Below, piece by piece: positions 8,402 through 16,879 of a stretch of 39,612 bases of DNA. How positions within the stretch are numbered: position 1 is the stretch's first letter; each line of letters begins with the position of its first letter. Position numbers and translations under genes: made by a program. The notes beneath the pieces were generated by a model that saw only the letters and a program-made list of their open reading frames with translations, was not told the DNA's origin and ran no database searches. Source of the DNA: Salinivirgaceae bacterium (GTDB lineage Bacteria > Bacteroidota > Bacteroidia > Bacteroidales > SZUA-534). Location of the stretch: positions 1-39,612 of the forward strand of contig JAFYYJ010000055.1 in NCBI GenBank assembly GCA_017557605.1, in the 5' to 3' direction.

Positions 8402-8883
8402 CCTTCACATCCATATATACTACGCCTGCCGCGTTCGACAATCTTCTTCTGACTTCCGATGGCGAAGTGCTGACGGGAGTGCATTTCGTAAAATCGGGCA
8501 ATGCGGTGAAGTCAAGCGATACTTTGCCTGTTTTTAAAGATGTCAGCCGTTGGCTGGATATTTATTTTTCGGGCCGAGAGCCAGATTTCACACCAGATTT
8601 CAGGATAGAGAACGCAACGCCTTTCCGTAAAGATGTTTTGGAAATTTTGCGGCAAATTCCTTTCGGCAAAACCGTGACCTATGGCGACATTGCCGCACAA
8701 ATAGCTAAAAAACATGGTATTGAAAAAATGTCGGCGCAGGCTGTTGGCGGCGCGGTGGGGTGGAATCCTATTGGCATTATTATCCCGTGCCATCGTGTTG
8801 TTGGGGCAGGAAGCAAACTTGTCGGCTATGGTGGCGGAATTGAGAACAAAATGGCGCTGCTGAAGTTGGAATGGCAACAATAA
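8398..8883 (+). CDS. ogt: Methylated-DNA--protein-cysteine methyltransferase
   Basis: Suicide repair enzyme that takes the alkyl group from O6-alkylguanine onto its own Cys. The 161-residue length fits Ogt without an Ada regulatory domain. The acceptor is Cys131 in IIPCHRVVGAG. Other landmarks are the helix-turn-helix FGKTVTYGDIAAQIAKK with the arginine-finger-type segment MSAQAVGGAVGWNP, and the C-terminal LVGYGGGIENKMALLKLE. It overlaps the TfoX-N gene by 4 bases and ends just before a bidirectional terminator. Confidence 0.95.
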   Translation: MTFTSIYTTPAAFDNLLLTSDGEVLTGVHFVKSGNAVKSSDTLPVFKDVSRWLDIYFSGREPDFTPDFRIENATPFRKDVLEILRQIPFGKTVTYGDIAAQIAKKHGIEKMSAQAVGGAVGWNPIGIIIPCHRVVGAGSKLVGYGGGIENKMALLKLEWQQ

Positions 8884-8914
8884 AAAAAACGCCTCCCCGA
8901 AGGAAGGCGCTTTT
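8884..8914. terminator. Bidirectional intrinsic terminator
   Basis: GCCTCCC, a CGAA tetraloop, then GGAAGGC (8891-8908) with one G:T pair. T-runs lie on both sides: TTTT at 8911-8914 for the plus strand, and a run of eight T (minus strand) at 8889-8882 for the decarboxylase operon. It serves both the ogt unit and the convergent oad operon. Confidence 0.85.
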
Positions 8915-8937
8915 CATATCTGTCTAACAATAAAAAT

Positions 8938-10185
8938 TTACCCAAGGAAGGCAATCAGAATGCCTGCGGCCACTGCCGAGCCAATCACGCCCGATACGTT
9001 CGACGACATACAGTAGTTGAGCACGTGGTTGCGCGGGTCGTATTTCAGCGCAATGTCGTTTGCCACACGCGATGCCATTGGCACAGCGCTCAAGCCGGTT
9101 GCACCAATCAGCGGGTTGATTTTCTTCTTCGAGAACAGGTTGAAAATCTTCACCAGCAGAATGCCGCCGAAAATCGACAGGCCGAAGGCGAAGAATCCAC
9201 CAACCACAATACCGATTGTCTGAAGGTTCAGGAATGCGTCAACAGTCATTGTTGCACCCACTGACAAGCCCAAGAAGATTGTAGCCGAGTTCATTATGGC
9301 GTTCGAAGCAGCATCGAAGATACGCGATGTGTTGGCGCCAACCTCTTTAATCAGGTTACCGAACATCAGCATACCAACCAACGGAACGGCTGTCGGAACC
9401 AGAATGGCCACAACAGTTGTGGTGGCAATCGGGAAAATGATTTTCAAGGCGCGCATATTCTTGAACTCTTTTGCGTTCGGATATAGGCGGTCTTGTTCTT
9501 TCATATTGATTTTCAACTCTTTCTCAGAGCAAGTCAACTTCACAACAAGCGGAATAATCACTGGCACAAGCGCCATATAAGAGTAGGCTGCAATGGCAAT
9601 AGGGCCTAACAAGTGCGGTGCCAGTTTGATGGTTGTGAAGATTGCTGTCGGGCCGTCGGCACCACCGATAATGGCAAGTGAACCAGCCTCTTGCATTGTG
9701 AATCCGCAGTAGCTTGCGATAATCAGCACGGCAAAGATTCCGAACTGTGCGCCAGCGCCAAAGATTGCAAGTTTCAGGTTGCGCAGCATTGGACCAAAGT
9801 CTGTCAACGCACCCACACCCATAAAGATGATAGGCGGTAGAAGACCCGATTTGATGAGCGCATAGTAGATAAAGTTCATAATGCCAAGGTCGTGCGCAAT
9901 TTCGGGCAGCGACATCTCATACACGTTTTTCGCCATCTCAACGCCGTCTTTGGTGTAGTGGACAAGTCCCTCACCATCAGCGCCAAGAACGCCCATACCG
10001 CCGCCAGGGAAGTTTGCAATCAGCACTCCGAAGGCTATCGGGATGAGCAGCAGCGGCTCGTATTGCTTTTTGATGCCCAGATAGAGCAACAGAAAAGCCA
10101 GAGCGTACATTATAAGGAACTGCGGTTCAGCAATGATGTTGCTGATGGCAGTCATATTGTATATTCTTTCAAATATCTCGCTCAT
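8938..10185 (-). CDS. oadB: Na+-translocating decarboxylase beta subunit
   Basis: Integral membrane subunit of 415 residues that couples decarboxylation of carboxybiotin to Na+ export. It has many hydrophobic spans and the family motifs FMGVGALTDFGPML, the GGADGPTAIF loop with the ion-binding Asp, and a C-terminal SNVSGVIGSAVAAG. The N terminus contains a long poorly hydrophobic insert (GADGEGLVHYTKDGVEMAKN) between the second and third spans, as in relatives with a periplasmic loop. A second possible start lies 10 codons in (MTAISN). It begins 6 bases after the alpha-subunit stop and ends the gamma-alpha-beta operon. Confidence 0.95.
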   Translation of the reverse strand: MSEIFERIYNMTAISNIIAEPQFLIMYALAFLLLYLGIKKQYEPLLLIPIAFGVLIANFPGGGMGVLGADGEGLVHYTKDGVEMAKNVYEMSLPEIAHDLGIMNFIYYALIKSGLLPPIIFMGVGALTDFGPMLRNLKLAIFGAGAQFGIFAVLIIASYCGFTMQEAGSLAIIGGADGPTAIFTTIKLAPHLLGPIAIAAYSYMALVPVIIPLVVKLTCSEKELKINMKEQDRLYPNAKEFKNMRALKIIFPIATTTVVAILVPTAVPLVGMLMFGNLIKEVGANTSRIFDAASNAIMNSATIFLGLSVGATMTVDAFLNLQTIGIVVGGFFAFGLSIFGGILLVKIFNLFSKKKINPLIGATGLSAVPMASRVANDIALKYDPRNHVLNYCMSSNVSGVIGSAVAAGILIAFLG

Positions 10186-10191
10186 AACTAA

Positions 10192-12039
10192 TTACTTAAT
10201 TTTCATCAGAACATCGTCTTCAGCCACTGATGCGCCGCTTGTTTGGCAGATTTCGACAACCACGCCGTCCTCTTCAGCGGCAATGGCGTTGAATGTCTTC
10301 ATTGCCTCAACGTAGCATACGGTCTGGCCTTTTTTAACAGTGTCGCCCACTTTCACGGCTGTGTCACCCGACGATTTTACAAGGTAGAACTTGCCTTCGA
10401 GCGGCGAAGTCAACTCTTTTGCTCCTGCGGTGTTGCCTGCTGCAGGTGTGGCAGCGGCTGCCTGCTGTGCAGGTGCTGCAGTGCCGTTGTTGGCGCCAAT
10501 CACAACATTGTATTTCTCGCCATTCACCTCAACCACAACTGTTTGTGGCAGTGTTAGGCTGCCTTTGCCAGCGCATTTTTCGGCTTTGCGTTTTGCAAGG
10601 TCGGCCTCGAAATCGGCTTTGGCCTTACCGCTCTTGTAAGCGCGATATTGCTGCGGGTGCATAGCCAACTCGAACAATTCCTCTTCGTCCTCGCCAAGTT
10701 CCCAGCCGTTCTCCTGCATCTCCTTGCGGAAGGTGTCGAGTTCGTCTGGATATGGGTCTTGTGGATTGCCAGTGAAGAATTCGCGGCCTTGCTCTTTGGC
10801 TTTGGCCTCAAGTTCAGGTGCGATTGGGCCAGGCAGTTTACCAGATTTGCCGAGCAGCATATTCCAAATGTCGTCGGCAATGAGTGACCAGCGTCCTTTG
10901 CCTTTCTCCATTTGAATCACGTTCATCAGTGCCATATTCTTGACATACTGGCTGAAAGGTGTAACCAAGCACGGATAGCCCATCATCGGCCATACATATT
11001 TTACCTCGTCGAAAAGTTTCACAAGCAATTGGTCTTGAGAAAGTTTCGGCTGATTGTTCTTCTCTTTCCATTTGTTGAGCGACTCCAGATTTGTCTCCAA
11101 ATCGGTCATCAGCGAACCCATCATACCACCTGGCAGTCCCGGTCCGATGAGCAGTGAGTTCATCTGGCGGTTGCGAGCTGGAATGTAGTAGCCAAGGAAG
11201 TCGTCCATCATCTCCTGAATCATAGTGCGGACCTCCATATAGGCTTCCATATTGATTTCAGGGACGTCGAAACCTGCGTCCTTCAGCATCGGCTGAACGG
11301 CCAGAATGTCGGCGTGGCCAGTACCCCACGAAAGCGGCTCCATACCAACATCGACAAAGTCGCAGCCGGCTTTGCAGACCTCAAGAATGGTTGCCATTGA
11401 GAAGCCCGGACCAGCGTGACCGTGGTATTGGATAGTGATTTTCGGATATTTGGCCTTTATGTTCTTCACAATTTCGCCAAGCGATACGGGGCGTGCGATT
11501 CCGGCCATATCTTTCAGACAGATTTCGTCGGCACCAGCCTCAATCAGCTCAAAAGCGAGTTTTGTGTAGTATTCAACAGTGTGGATTGGTGAGAAAGTGA
11601 CGCAAAGGCAGCACTGCGAAATCATTCCTCCGTCGTGTGCGTAGCCGATTGACGGGATAATGTTGCGAGTGTCGTTCAAGCCGCAGAAGGTGCGGGCAAT
11701 GTCGGTGCCTTGTTTTTTCTTCACCTTGTAGAACATCTTTCGGACGTCAACAGGCACTGGGTTCATACGGATGCCATTCAATGCGCGGTCGAGCATATGT
11801 GTCTGAATACCAGCCTCGTGGAATGGTTTTGTCCATTGGCGCACAGCCTTGTTAGGATTCTCTCCGTAGAGCAAGTTCACTTGCTCAAAACCGCCGCCGT
11901 TGGTCTCAACGCGGTCGAAACAGCCCATTTTGATGATTGCGGGTGCCACTTTAACCAGTTGGTCAACGCGTGGCACGTATTTTCCGGCCGACTGCCACAT
12001 ATCGCGGAAGACCAGACTGAATTTTACTTTTTTACTCAT
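10192..12039 (-). CDS. oadA: Biotin-carrying decarboxylase alpha subunit (oxaloacetate decarboxylase-like)
   Basis: A 615-residue protein with an N-terminal carboxyltransferase TIM barrel, a conserved helical region, an Ala/Pro linker (PAQQAAAATPAAG, near 535) and a C-terminal biotinyl domain. The biotin lysine lies in VEAMKTFNAI, near residue 580. Barrel landmarks are FRDMWQS (metal Asp), CLKDMAG near 175 (carbamylated Lys) and YHGHAGPG (metal His pair). The N-terminal LRDAHQS and SSMS-type loops of classical OadA/pyruvate carboxylase are replaced (RDMWQS; DVGMEPLSWGTG), so it belongs to a separate clade and the substrate is not certain. Membrane coupling is through the beta and gamma neighbours. 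Confidence 0.9.
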   Translation of the reverse strand: MSKKVKFSLVFRDMWQSAGKYVPRVDQLVKVAPAIIKMGCFDRVETNGGGFEQVNLLYGENPNKAVRQWTKPFHEAGIQTHMLDRALNGIRMNPVPVDVRKMFYKVKKKQGTDIARTFCGLNDTRNIIPSIGYAHDGGMISQCCLCVTFSPIHTVEYYTKLAFELIEAGADEICLKDMAGIARPVSLGEIVKNIKAKYPKITIQYHGHAGPGFSMATILEVCKAGCDFVDVGMEPLSWGTGHADILAVQPMLKDAGFDVPEINMEAYMEVRTMIQEMMDDFLGYYIPARNRQMNSLLIGPGLPGGMMGSLMTDLETNLESLNKWKEKNNQPKLSQDQLLVKLFDEVKYVWPMMGYPCLVTPFSQYVKNMALMNVIQMEKGKGRWSLIADDIWNMLLGKSGKLPGPIAPELEAKAKEQGREFFTGNPQDPYPDELDTFRKEMQENGWELGEDEEELFELAMHPQQYRAYKSGKAKADFEADLAKRKAEKCAGKGSLTLPQTVVVEVNGEKYNVVIGANNGTAAPAQQAAAATPAAGNTAGAKELTSPLEGKFYLVKSSGDTAVKVGDTVKKGQTVCYVEAMKTFNAIAAEEDGVVVEICQTSGASVAEDDVLMKIK

Positions 12040-12042
12040 ATT

Positions 12043-12288
12043 TTAAATTTTTTCGATTGATTCAACTTTGCCTTTACCGCCTGTTATGGTGTTCACGGCC
12101 GACTCAATGGCGGCTTTGATATTCGGGGCGACGGCGGCCACTGCGGTTGCCTGTGCCTTTTGTTCCTCTTCGGGGAAGAATCTGTTAATCACACTGATGA
12201 GCAGGTTTCCCATACCTATTATTAATAGCAATGCACAGAACACTGTTCCGAGCCCCACTACTAATAATGTCCATACTGAAATTTCCAT
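12043..12288 (-). CDS. oadG: Decarboxylase gamma subunit (OadG family)
   Basis: An 81-residue protein with one N-terminal membrane span (WTLLVVGLGTVFCALLLIIGM) and a short cytoplasmic tail with acidic and Ala-rich stretches, as expected for the OadG subunit that anchors the alpha subunit to the beta subunit. The Zn-binding His-rich C terminus seen in the Klebsiella subunit is absent. It is the first gene of the operon; the alpha subunit starts 3 bases after its stop. Confidence 0.85.
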   Translation of the reverse strand: MEISVWTLLVVGLGTVFCALLLIIGMGNLLISVINRFFPEEEQKAQATAVAAVAPNIKAAIESAVNTITGGKGKVESIEKI

Positions 12289-12608
12289 ATAATGTCTTCG
12301 TGTTAATAAAACCCTATTTGTAGTGATTGTTTTAAAATATTCAAAATCAATATTTTAGCCAATCGATTGCGATTAAAAAACAATCGTGCGAAATTACAAT
12401 TTTTTGCGCATGTTGATTCAAAAAATATGCCATAAATTCGAAATAAGTGAAACGCTGACGGATTTATCCTTCAAGTACTTGATATACAAATAAATGTCGA
12501 TTTGTGTGTGAAAATCAGTATCGAAAGCAAAAAAACATTTGAAAATCCGAATCAATGTTCTACTTTTGCCAACTCAAAAATTAAAGTTTTATTTAAAAAC
12601 ATACTACA
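12289..12608. other. Divergent intergenic region between oadG and rpmE2
   Basis: A 320-base AT-rich region without a gene. On the minus strand TAATTTCG (12396-12389) with TTTG 22 bases upstream (12422-12419) is a one-mismatch candidate promoter for the oad operon, leaving an untranslated leader of about 95 bases. The rpmE2 promoter lies at 12538-12568. The rest shows only AT-rich sequence and short A-tracts. Confidence 0.45.
12538..12568 (+). promoter_or_regulatory. Promoter of rpmE2
   Basis: TTTG at 12538-12541, exactly 19 bases of spacer, then TACTTTTG at 12561-12568. This is a textbook Bacteroidota promoter and the best one in the window. The leader to the ATG at 12609 is about 35 bases. 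Confidence 0.85.
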
Positions 12609-12869
12609 ATGAAAAAGGACATACATCCCAGTGATTATCGCCTGGTAGTGTTCAAAGACATGTCGAACGGACAGATTTTCATCAACAAATCGACTGTCAA
12701 CACAAAAGATACGATAGAAGTAGACGGGGTTGAGTATCCATTGGTGAAACTCGAAATCTCAAGTGCCTCACATCCATTTTACACCGGTAAGATGAAACTG
12801 GTCGACACCGCAGGACGCGTCGACAAGTTCCGCAACCGTTATGCAAAATTCGAAAAGAACAAGAAGTAA
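12609..12869 (+). CDS. rpmE2: Ribosomal protein bL31, B type
   Basis: An 86-residue large-subunit ribosomal protein. It begins [21 protein letters not shown] and has the family core [28 protein letters not shown]. It lacks the four zinc-ligand Cys of A-type L31, which defines the Cys-free B type. In other bacteria B-type L31 replaces the zinc form under zinc shortage, but in Bacteroidota it is commonly the only copy. It is a single-gene unit between a strong promoter and a strong terminator, as expected for a highly expressed gene. Confidence 0.97.
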   Translation: MKKDIHPSDYRLVVFKDMSNGQIFINKSTVNTKDTIEVDGVEYPLVKLEISSASHPFYTGKMKLVDTAGRVDKFRNRYAKFEKNKK

Positions 12870-12891
12870 GGATTATTTCTATCATACCTGA

Positions 12892-12920
12892 AAAGCCGTT
12901 CATTTTGAGCGGCTTTTTTT
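12892..12920 (+). terminator. Intrinsic terminator of rpmE2
   Basis: AAGCCGTTCA and TGAGCGGCTT form a stem with a short TTT loop, followed by a run of T to 12920. It lies 23 bases after the stop codon. Confidence 0.85.
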
Positions 12921-12959
12921 GGTAATAAAGCGAAATGGTGAAGCTCTAAATTGATTGCG

Positions 12960-13847
12960 ATGTCTAATTATCGGTTCCATATTCTGGCGTTTTTGATAGT
13001 TGTCATTTGGGGGACAACTTTTGTGTCGACCAAAGTGCTGATAAACAACGGACTAACTCCGATAGACATTTTCGTTTGCCGTTTTGCGCTTGCATACGCC
13101 TTGGTATGGATTATTTCGCCTAAAAAGCTGTTCGCCAATAGTTTGAAAGACGAACTGCTGCTTGCCGCTTTGGGCATTACGGGCGGTTCGATGTATTTTC
13201 TGGCAGAAAATTTTGCCTTGTCGTATACCAACACATCCAACGTGTCGCTGATAGTGTGCACAACACCTATATTCACTTATATCTTGCTGGCGCTCACATC
13301 GAAAGACGAGCGCATGAACCGTTGGCAGATAGGTGGCTCGCTGCTGGCTTTTGCCGGAATGGCGCTTGTTGTGCTAAACGGACACTTTGTGCTGAAACTA
13401 TCGCCGTTGGGCGACGGACTTGCATTTGCAGCGGCTTGGTCATGGGCGTTTTACTCGCTGATAATGAAGCGTATGGCGAATCGCTATTCAAGCAAATTCA
13501 TCAATCGCAAAATATTCTTCTATGGGCTTCTGACTATTGTGCCGGTGGCTCTGGTTCATGGGTTCACTCTGACATACGATATGGTTTCGACACCCAAAGT
13601 GCTTATGAATCTGATATATCTGGGTGTTGTGGCCTCTATGGTTTGCTACATTTTGTGGAATGTGGTGTTGAAAAACATAGGTGTTGTCAATGCGTCTAAC
13701 TATATCTACCTGAATCCGGTGGTTACGGTCATCACTGCGGCTGCGCTTATAAATGAGAAGATTACAGTGTTTGCCATTATCGGAATGGTGATGATTTTGG
13801 GCGGATTGCTAATGGCTGAGAAAATGCGAGGTTCACTTGAGAGATAG
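12960..13847 (+). CDS. EamA/DMT-family transporter
   Basis: A 295-residue inner-membrane protein with ten predicted spans in two EamA repeats. The first repeat opens with VVIWGTTFVSTKVLINNG and holds FRLALAYALVW-like and ALSYTNTSNVSLI segments. The second has WSWAFYSLIMKRM and closes with the typical NASNYIYLNPVVTVITA and GGLLMAE. The ATG at 12960 (MSNYRFH) is preferred to an in-frame TTG at 12951. Family members export metabolites or amino acids; substrate cannot be read from sequence. It follows the L31 terminator and probably has its own promoter, which I could not identify. Confidence 0.92.
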   Translation: MSNYRFHILAFLIVVIWGTTFVSTKVLINNGLTPIDIFVCRFALAYALVWIISPKKLFANSLKDELLLAALGITGGSMYFLAENFALSYTNTSNVSLIVCTTPIFTYILLALTSKDERMNRWQIGGSLLAFAGMALVVLNGHFVLKLSPLGDGLAFAAAWSWAFYSLIMKRMANRYSSKFINRKIFFYGLLTIVPVALVHGFTLTYDMVSTPKVLMNLIYLGVVASMVCYILWNVVLKNIGVVNASNYIYLNPVVTVITAAALINEKITVFAIIGMVMILGGLLMAEKMRGSLER

Positions 13848-13919
13848 GAAATAAGGTTTAGTTTTTTCCGCGCTTCCTGACTGCCATTATTTTTTATTTT
13901 TGAAGTGATAAGCTCGAAG

Positions 13920-14285
13920 ATGAACGTCGAAACAATTCGCGAATATTGTCTGCAAATGCCGCTTGCCACCGAGGATTTTCCTTTTGATGACAATGTGTTG
14001 GTCTTTAGAGTACTAAATAAGATTTTTGCGATGATTGATTTGTCTGATACCGAATGGTTTGTGCTGAAATGCGAACCGGAGTACGCTATCAGTCTGCGCG
14101 ATGAGCATCCGGAGATAACTGGCGCGTATCACATGAATAAGAAACATTGGAACCAAATTGATATGTATGGCAGTCTGTCCGACGAATTGATTCGCAGCTT
14201 GATACGCCACAGTTATGCGCAGGTGGTGAAAAAACTGCCGCAACGTATCAAGAGAGAAAACGAAACTATTTTGACTGTTGAGTGA
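13920..14285 (+). CDS. MmcQ/YjbR-family protein
   Basis: A 121-residue small soluble protein of the MmcQ/YjbR family (CyaY-like fold), often annotated as DNA-binding but without firm function. It begins MNVETIREYCLQMPLATEDFPF, followed by VFRVLNKIFAMIDL, VLKCEPEYAISLRDE and the signature NKKHWNQIDMYGSLSDELIRSLIRHSYAQVVKKLP. The ATG at 13920 fits the family N terminus; a GTG five codons upstream is less likely. It lies 72 bases after the DMT gene on the same strand. Confidence 0.9.
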   Translation: MNVETIREYCLQMPLATEDFPFDDNVLVFRVLNKIFAMIDLSDTEWFVLKCEPEYAISLRDEHPEITGAYHMNKKHWNQIDMYGSLSDELIRSLIRHSYAQVVKKLPQRIKRENETILTVE

Positions 14286-14391
14286 TGCATTTCGTTGCAT
14301 TCTCGTTGCTATAAAAATCCACAAAAAAAGCCATATTTGCTAATGCCGAACAACGTGCTGTAGCGCACTTTGCCGGCAAATGCAAAGTGTT

Positions 14392-14952
14392 ATGACACAA
14401 GAGATTATAGTTGATAACGATATTACCATGCGACCCACTGTTGCGGCCGATGCGTCGTTGATTTTTGACGCGTTCAGCACGCAGGGCAACTATCTGCGGC
14501 AGTGGCTACCCATTGCGGCGTGCTTCAATTCGCCAATGGACGTTGAAGACTATCTCGAAATGAGCGAGTTAGAAGACTATACGAATTTCACCATAATATA
14601 TAAAGGTGCGTTTGCCGGGATTATCTCGCTGTGCCACATCTGTTTATCGTGCCACAGAGCAGAGTTGGGCTATTGGCTCACCAAGCCGCTGCAAGGGCGC
14701 GGAATAATGGTGAAATCGCTCAACGCACTCATCCAATACGCCTTCAACTCGATGAATATGAATCGTTTGGAGATTAAATGCGCTGTCGGGAACGAACGGA
14801 GTCGAAGAATTCCTATCAAGCTGAATTTCAAACTCGAAGGCATCGAGCGCGACGGCGAAGTGTCGGCCGACGGCCACTACAACGACCTTGAAGTGTTCAG
14901 CCTTCTGAAACGCGAATACATCGATATGAATAATAAATTTGAGAATCGATAA
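14392..14952 (+). CDS. GNAT acetyltransferase, RimJ/RimL type
   Basis: A 186-residue acetyl-CoA-dependent N-acetyltransferase. It begins MTQEIIVDNDITMRPT and follows the RimJ/L pattern: ITMRPTVAADASLIFDAF, then LGYWLTKPLQGRGIM (acetyl-CoA pyrophosphate loop, Q-x-x-G-x-G/A), then MNRLEIKCAVGNERSRRIPIKLNFKLEG. Relatives acetylate protein N termini, ribosomal proteins or small molecules; the substrate here is unknown. Another ATG four codons upstream (14380) is possible; the upstream GCACTTTG at about 14362 is promoter-like and would leave a very short leader. Confidence 0.9.
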   Translation: MTQEIIVDNDITMRPTVAADASLIFDAFSTQGNYLRQWLPIAACFNSPMDVEDYLEMSELEDYTNFTIIYKGAFAGIISLCHICLSCHRAELGYWLTKPLQGRGIMVKSLNALIQYAFNSMNMNRLEIKCAVGNERSRRIPIKLNFKLEGIERDGEVSADGHYNDLEVFSLLKREYIDMNNKFENR

Positions 14953-15015
14953 CTTTCTATAAATCAATAATTAAAATTATCAATCAGTCTATCAATCATT
15001 TAATCAATAAATGTT

Positions 15016-15894
15016 ATGGAATGCCAGATAAGCAATTTGAACCTGACCGTCAAAATTGAGCAGACGGGAGCCGAATTGAGTTCTATAGTGTCAAAATCGA
15101 GCGGCCGCGAATTTGTGTGGAACGCCAACCCTGACATTTGGGGCAGCAGCGCACCGGTGCTTTTCCCCATTGTGGGCGGACTGAAAAACGGCCAGACAAG
15201 CCACAACGGCAAGCTATACAGTATGCCGCGCCACGGAATTGTGCGCCACAACAACAACTTACACGTGCTCTCGCAGGAAAGCGACCGCATCACGTTCCGG
15301 CTTACTGCCGACGAGCGCACTTTGGAGCATTATCCGTTCCGGTTCACTTTCGATATCAGCTATCGAGTTAAAGACAATGATTTGATTATCACACATATAG
15401 TTAAGAACACCGACGATTGCGACATCTACTTTTCGGTGGGTGCGCACCCGGCTTTCAACTGCCCGATTAATGAAGGCGAGAGTTACACCGACTGCTACCT
15501 TGAGTTCAGCGAGCGCGAGACACTCTCGACAAGCCCGCTCACAAAAGACGGTTTGGTCAAAGACGAAAGCATTCCGGTGCTGACTGACAGCAACATACTG
15601 CCGCTCACCGAGCATCTGTTCGACAACGATGCACTCATTTTCCGCAACCTTAAATCGCGTTGCGTGACGCTTCGCAGCCACAAGTCCGACACTGCCGTGG
15701 CTGTTGAGTTCCCCGATTTTAACTATTTGGGAATATGGGCGAAACCGAATGCTCCGTTCGTCTGCATTGAGCCGTGGTTGGGCATTGCCGACAGCGAAAA
15801 CGGCGACGGTATTCTCGAGCACAAGGAAGCCATCATCAAACTGCCTGTAGGACAAAAGTTTGAGGCAAAATATACGGTGACGATTATAGAATGA
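15016..15894 (+). CDS. LacX-like aldose 1-epimerase family protein
   Basis: A 292-residue galactose-mutarotase-like protein of the LacX subgroup, which acts on the anomeric carbon of sugars or sugar phosphates. Landmarks are GAELSSIVSKSSGREFVW, the SAPVLFPIVGGLKNG loop, MPRHGIVR, the catalytic-His region VGAHPAFNCPI and the catalytic-Glu region FVCIEPWLGIAD near the C terminus. It starts with MECQISNLNLTVKIEQTG and has no signal peptide, so it is cytoplasmic. The substrate is unknown. It is the last plus-strand gene before the convergent YhcC gene. Confidence 0.93.
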   Translation: MECQISNLNLTVKIEQTGAELSSIVSKSSGREFVWNANPDIWGSSAPVLFPIVGGLKNGQTSHNGKLYSMPRHGIVRHNNNLHVLSQESDRITFRLTADERTLEHYPFRFTFDISYRVKDNDLIITHIVKNTDDCDIYFSVGAHPAFNCPINEGESYTDCYLEFSERETLSTSPLTKDGLVKDESIPVLTDSNILPLTEHLFDNDALIFRNLKSRCVTLRSHKSDTAVAVEFPDFNYLGIWAKPNAPFVCIEPWLGIADSENGDGILEHKEAIIKLPVGQKFEAKYTVTIIE

Positions 15895-15905
15895 TAGAGG
15901 GGAGG

Positions 15906-15928
15906 CCCTGACTATTATTTTTTCAGGG
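15906..15928. terminator. Possible convergent terminator hairpin
   Basis: CCCTGA (15906-15911) pairs with TCAGGG (15923-15928) across an AT-rich loop, between the convergent LacX-like and YhcC genes. The trailing T content is weak on both sides. Confidence 0.35.
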
Positions 15929-15934
15929 ATTTAT

Positions 15935-16879
15935 TCAAAACAACCTTCCCTGCCAGGTGTCGCGAAGTTCCAATTCCTTGTCAATTAGCGCCACAACTTC
16001 AAAATTCTTCATTCGGTTCCATTTTGGGGCAATCAGTTTCTCAGTTGGCGAGACGCTCACAAAGCGCTCAACCACAATGTCGGGCGACAAATGCTCAAGA
16101 AAACTCACCACTGTGGCAATGTAGCTGTTGAGTGTGAAGGTGCTGATTGAATTGGGGTTCTGCCTATATGCGGCGGCCAAAGGTGTGCCGTCAATTATTT
16201 GTAACTGATGCAGTTTCAGCGTTTTTATTGGCAATGCCGACACTCGTCGTGCGTGTTCAAGAAAATCGGATTCAGTTTCGCCGGGAAGTCCCAAAATCAG
16301 ATGACCGCCAGTCTCAAGCCCGTATTGTGCGCACAGTTGTGCTGCGTTTATGGTGTCCTCGAAAGTGTGATGCCTATTGATGCGCTCGAGTGTTTGGTTG
16401 CTGGTGCTTTCGATGCCCAACTCAATGCTCACCGGCACAATCCGATTTATGCGAGCCAGCATCTCTAAAAGTTCCGGGCTGATGCAGTCGGGGCGGGTGC
16501 CGATAATGAGCCCGGCAATGCCGTTGCTCACGGCCTCGCGGTAGAGCGGCTCAAGCGTTTCCACTGGCGCATACGTGTTTGTATAGCTTTGGAAATAAGC
16601 AATGTACCGCATATCGGGATATTTGTGCGAGAAAAACTCACGCCCTTTTTGCAGTTGCACGGCAATGCTGTCATTGGCGTTGCAGTAGGCTGGCGTGAAC
16701 GAACTGTTATCGCAGTAGATGCAGCCGCCCGTGCCTTTGGTGCCGTCGCGGTTGGGACACGAAAGTCCTACGTTCACCGATATTTTCTGCACACGGCCAC
16801 CAAACTTATTGCGGATGTAAGTTGAATAGTCGTTGAAGCGGTGCGTTGTGCCCCACGCAAAAGTATGTTCTTCAGCCAT
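15935..16879 (-). CDS. YhcC-type radical SAM protein (TIGR01212 family)
   Basis: A 314-residue radical SAM enzyme. The iron-sulfur ligands are Cys41, Cys53 and Cys56 in LSCPNRDGTKGTGGCIYC, the long-spaced version typical of the YhcC/TIGR01212 group. It continues with YFQSYTNTYAPVETL, IIGTRPDCISPELLE, ELGIESTSNQTLERINR and GGHLILGLPGETESDFLEHAR, all conserved in the group. Its reaction is not established; the fold relates to the Elp3-like tRNA-modifying enzymes. The start codon directly abuts the TonB stop (no gap), so it is the fourth gene of the exbB-exbD-tonB transcript. Confidence 0.93.
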   Translation of the reverse strand: MAEEHTFAWGTTHRFNDYSTYIRNKFGGRVQKISVNVGLSCPNRDGTKGTGGCIYCDNSSFTPAYCNANDSIAVQLQKGREFFSHKYPDMRYIAYFQSYTNTYAPVETLEPLYREAVSNGIAGLIIGTRPDCISPELLEMLARINRIVPVSIELGIESTSNQTLERINRHHTFEDTINAAQLCAQYGLETGGHLILGLPGETESDFLEHARRVSALPIKTLKLHQLQIIDGTPLAAAYRQNPNSISTFTLNSYIATVVSFLEHLSPDIVVERFVSVSPTEKLIAPKWNRMKNFEVVALIDKELELRDTWQGRLF

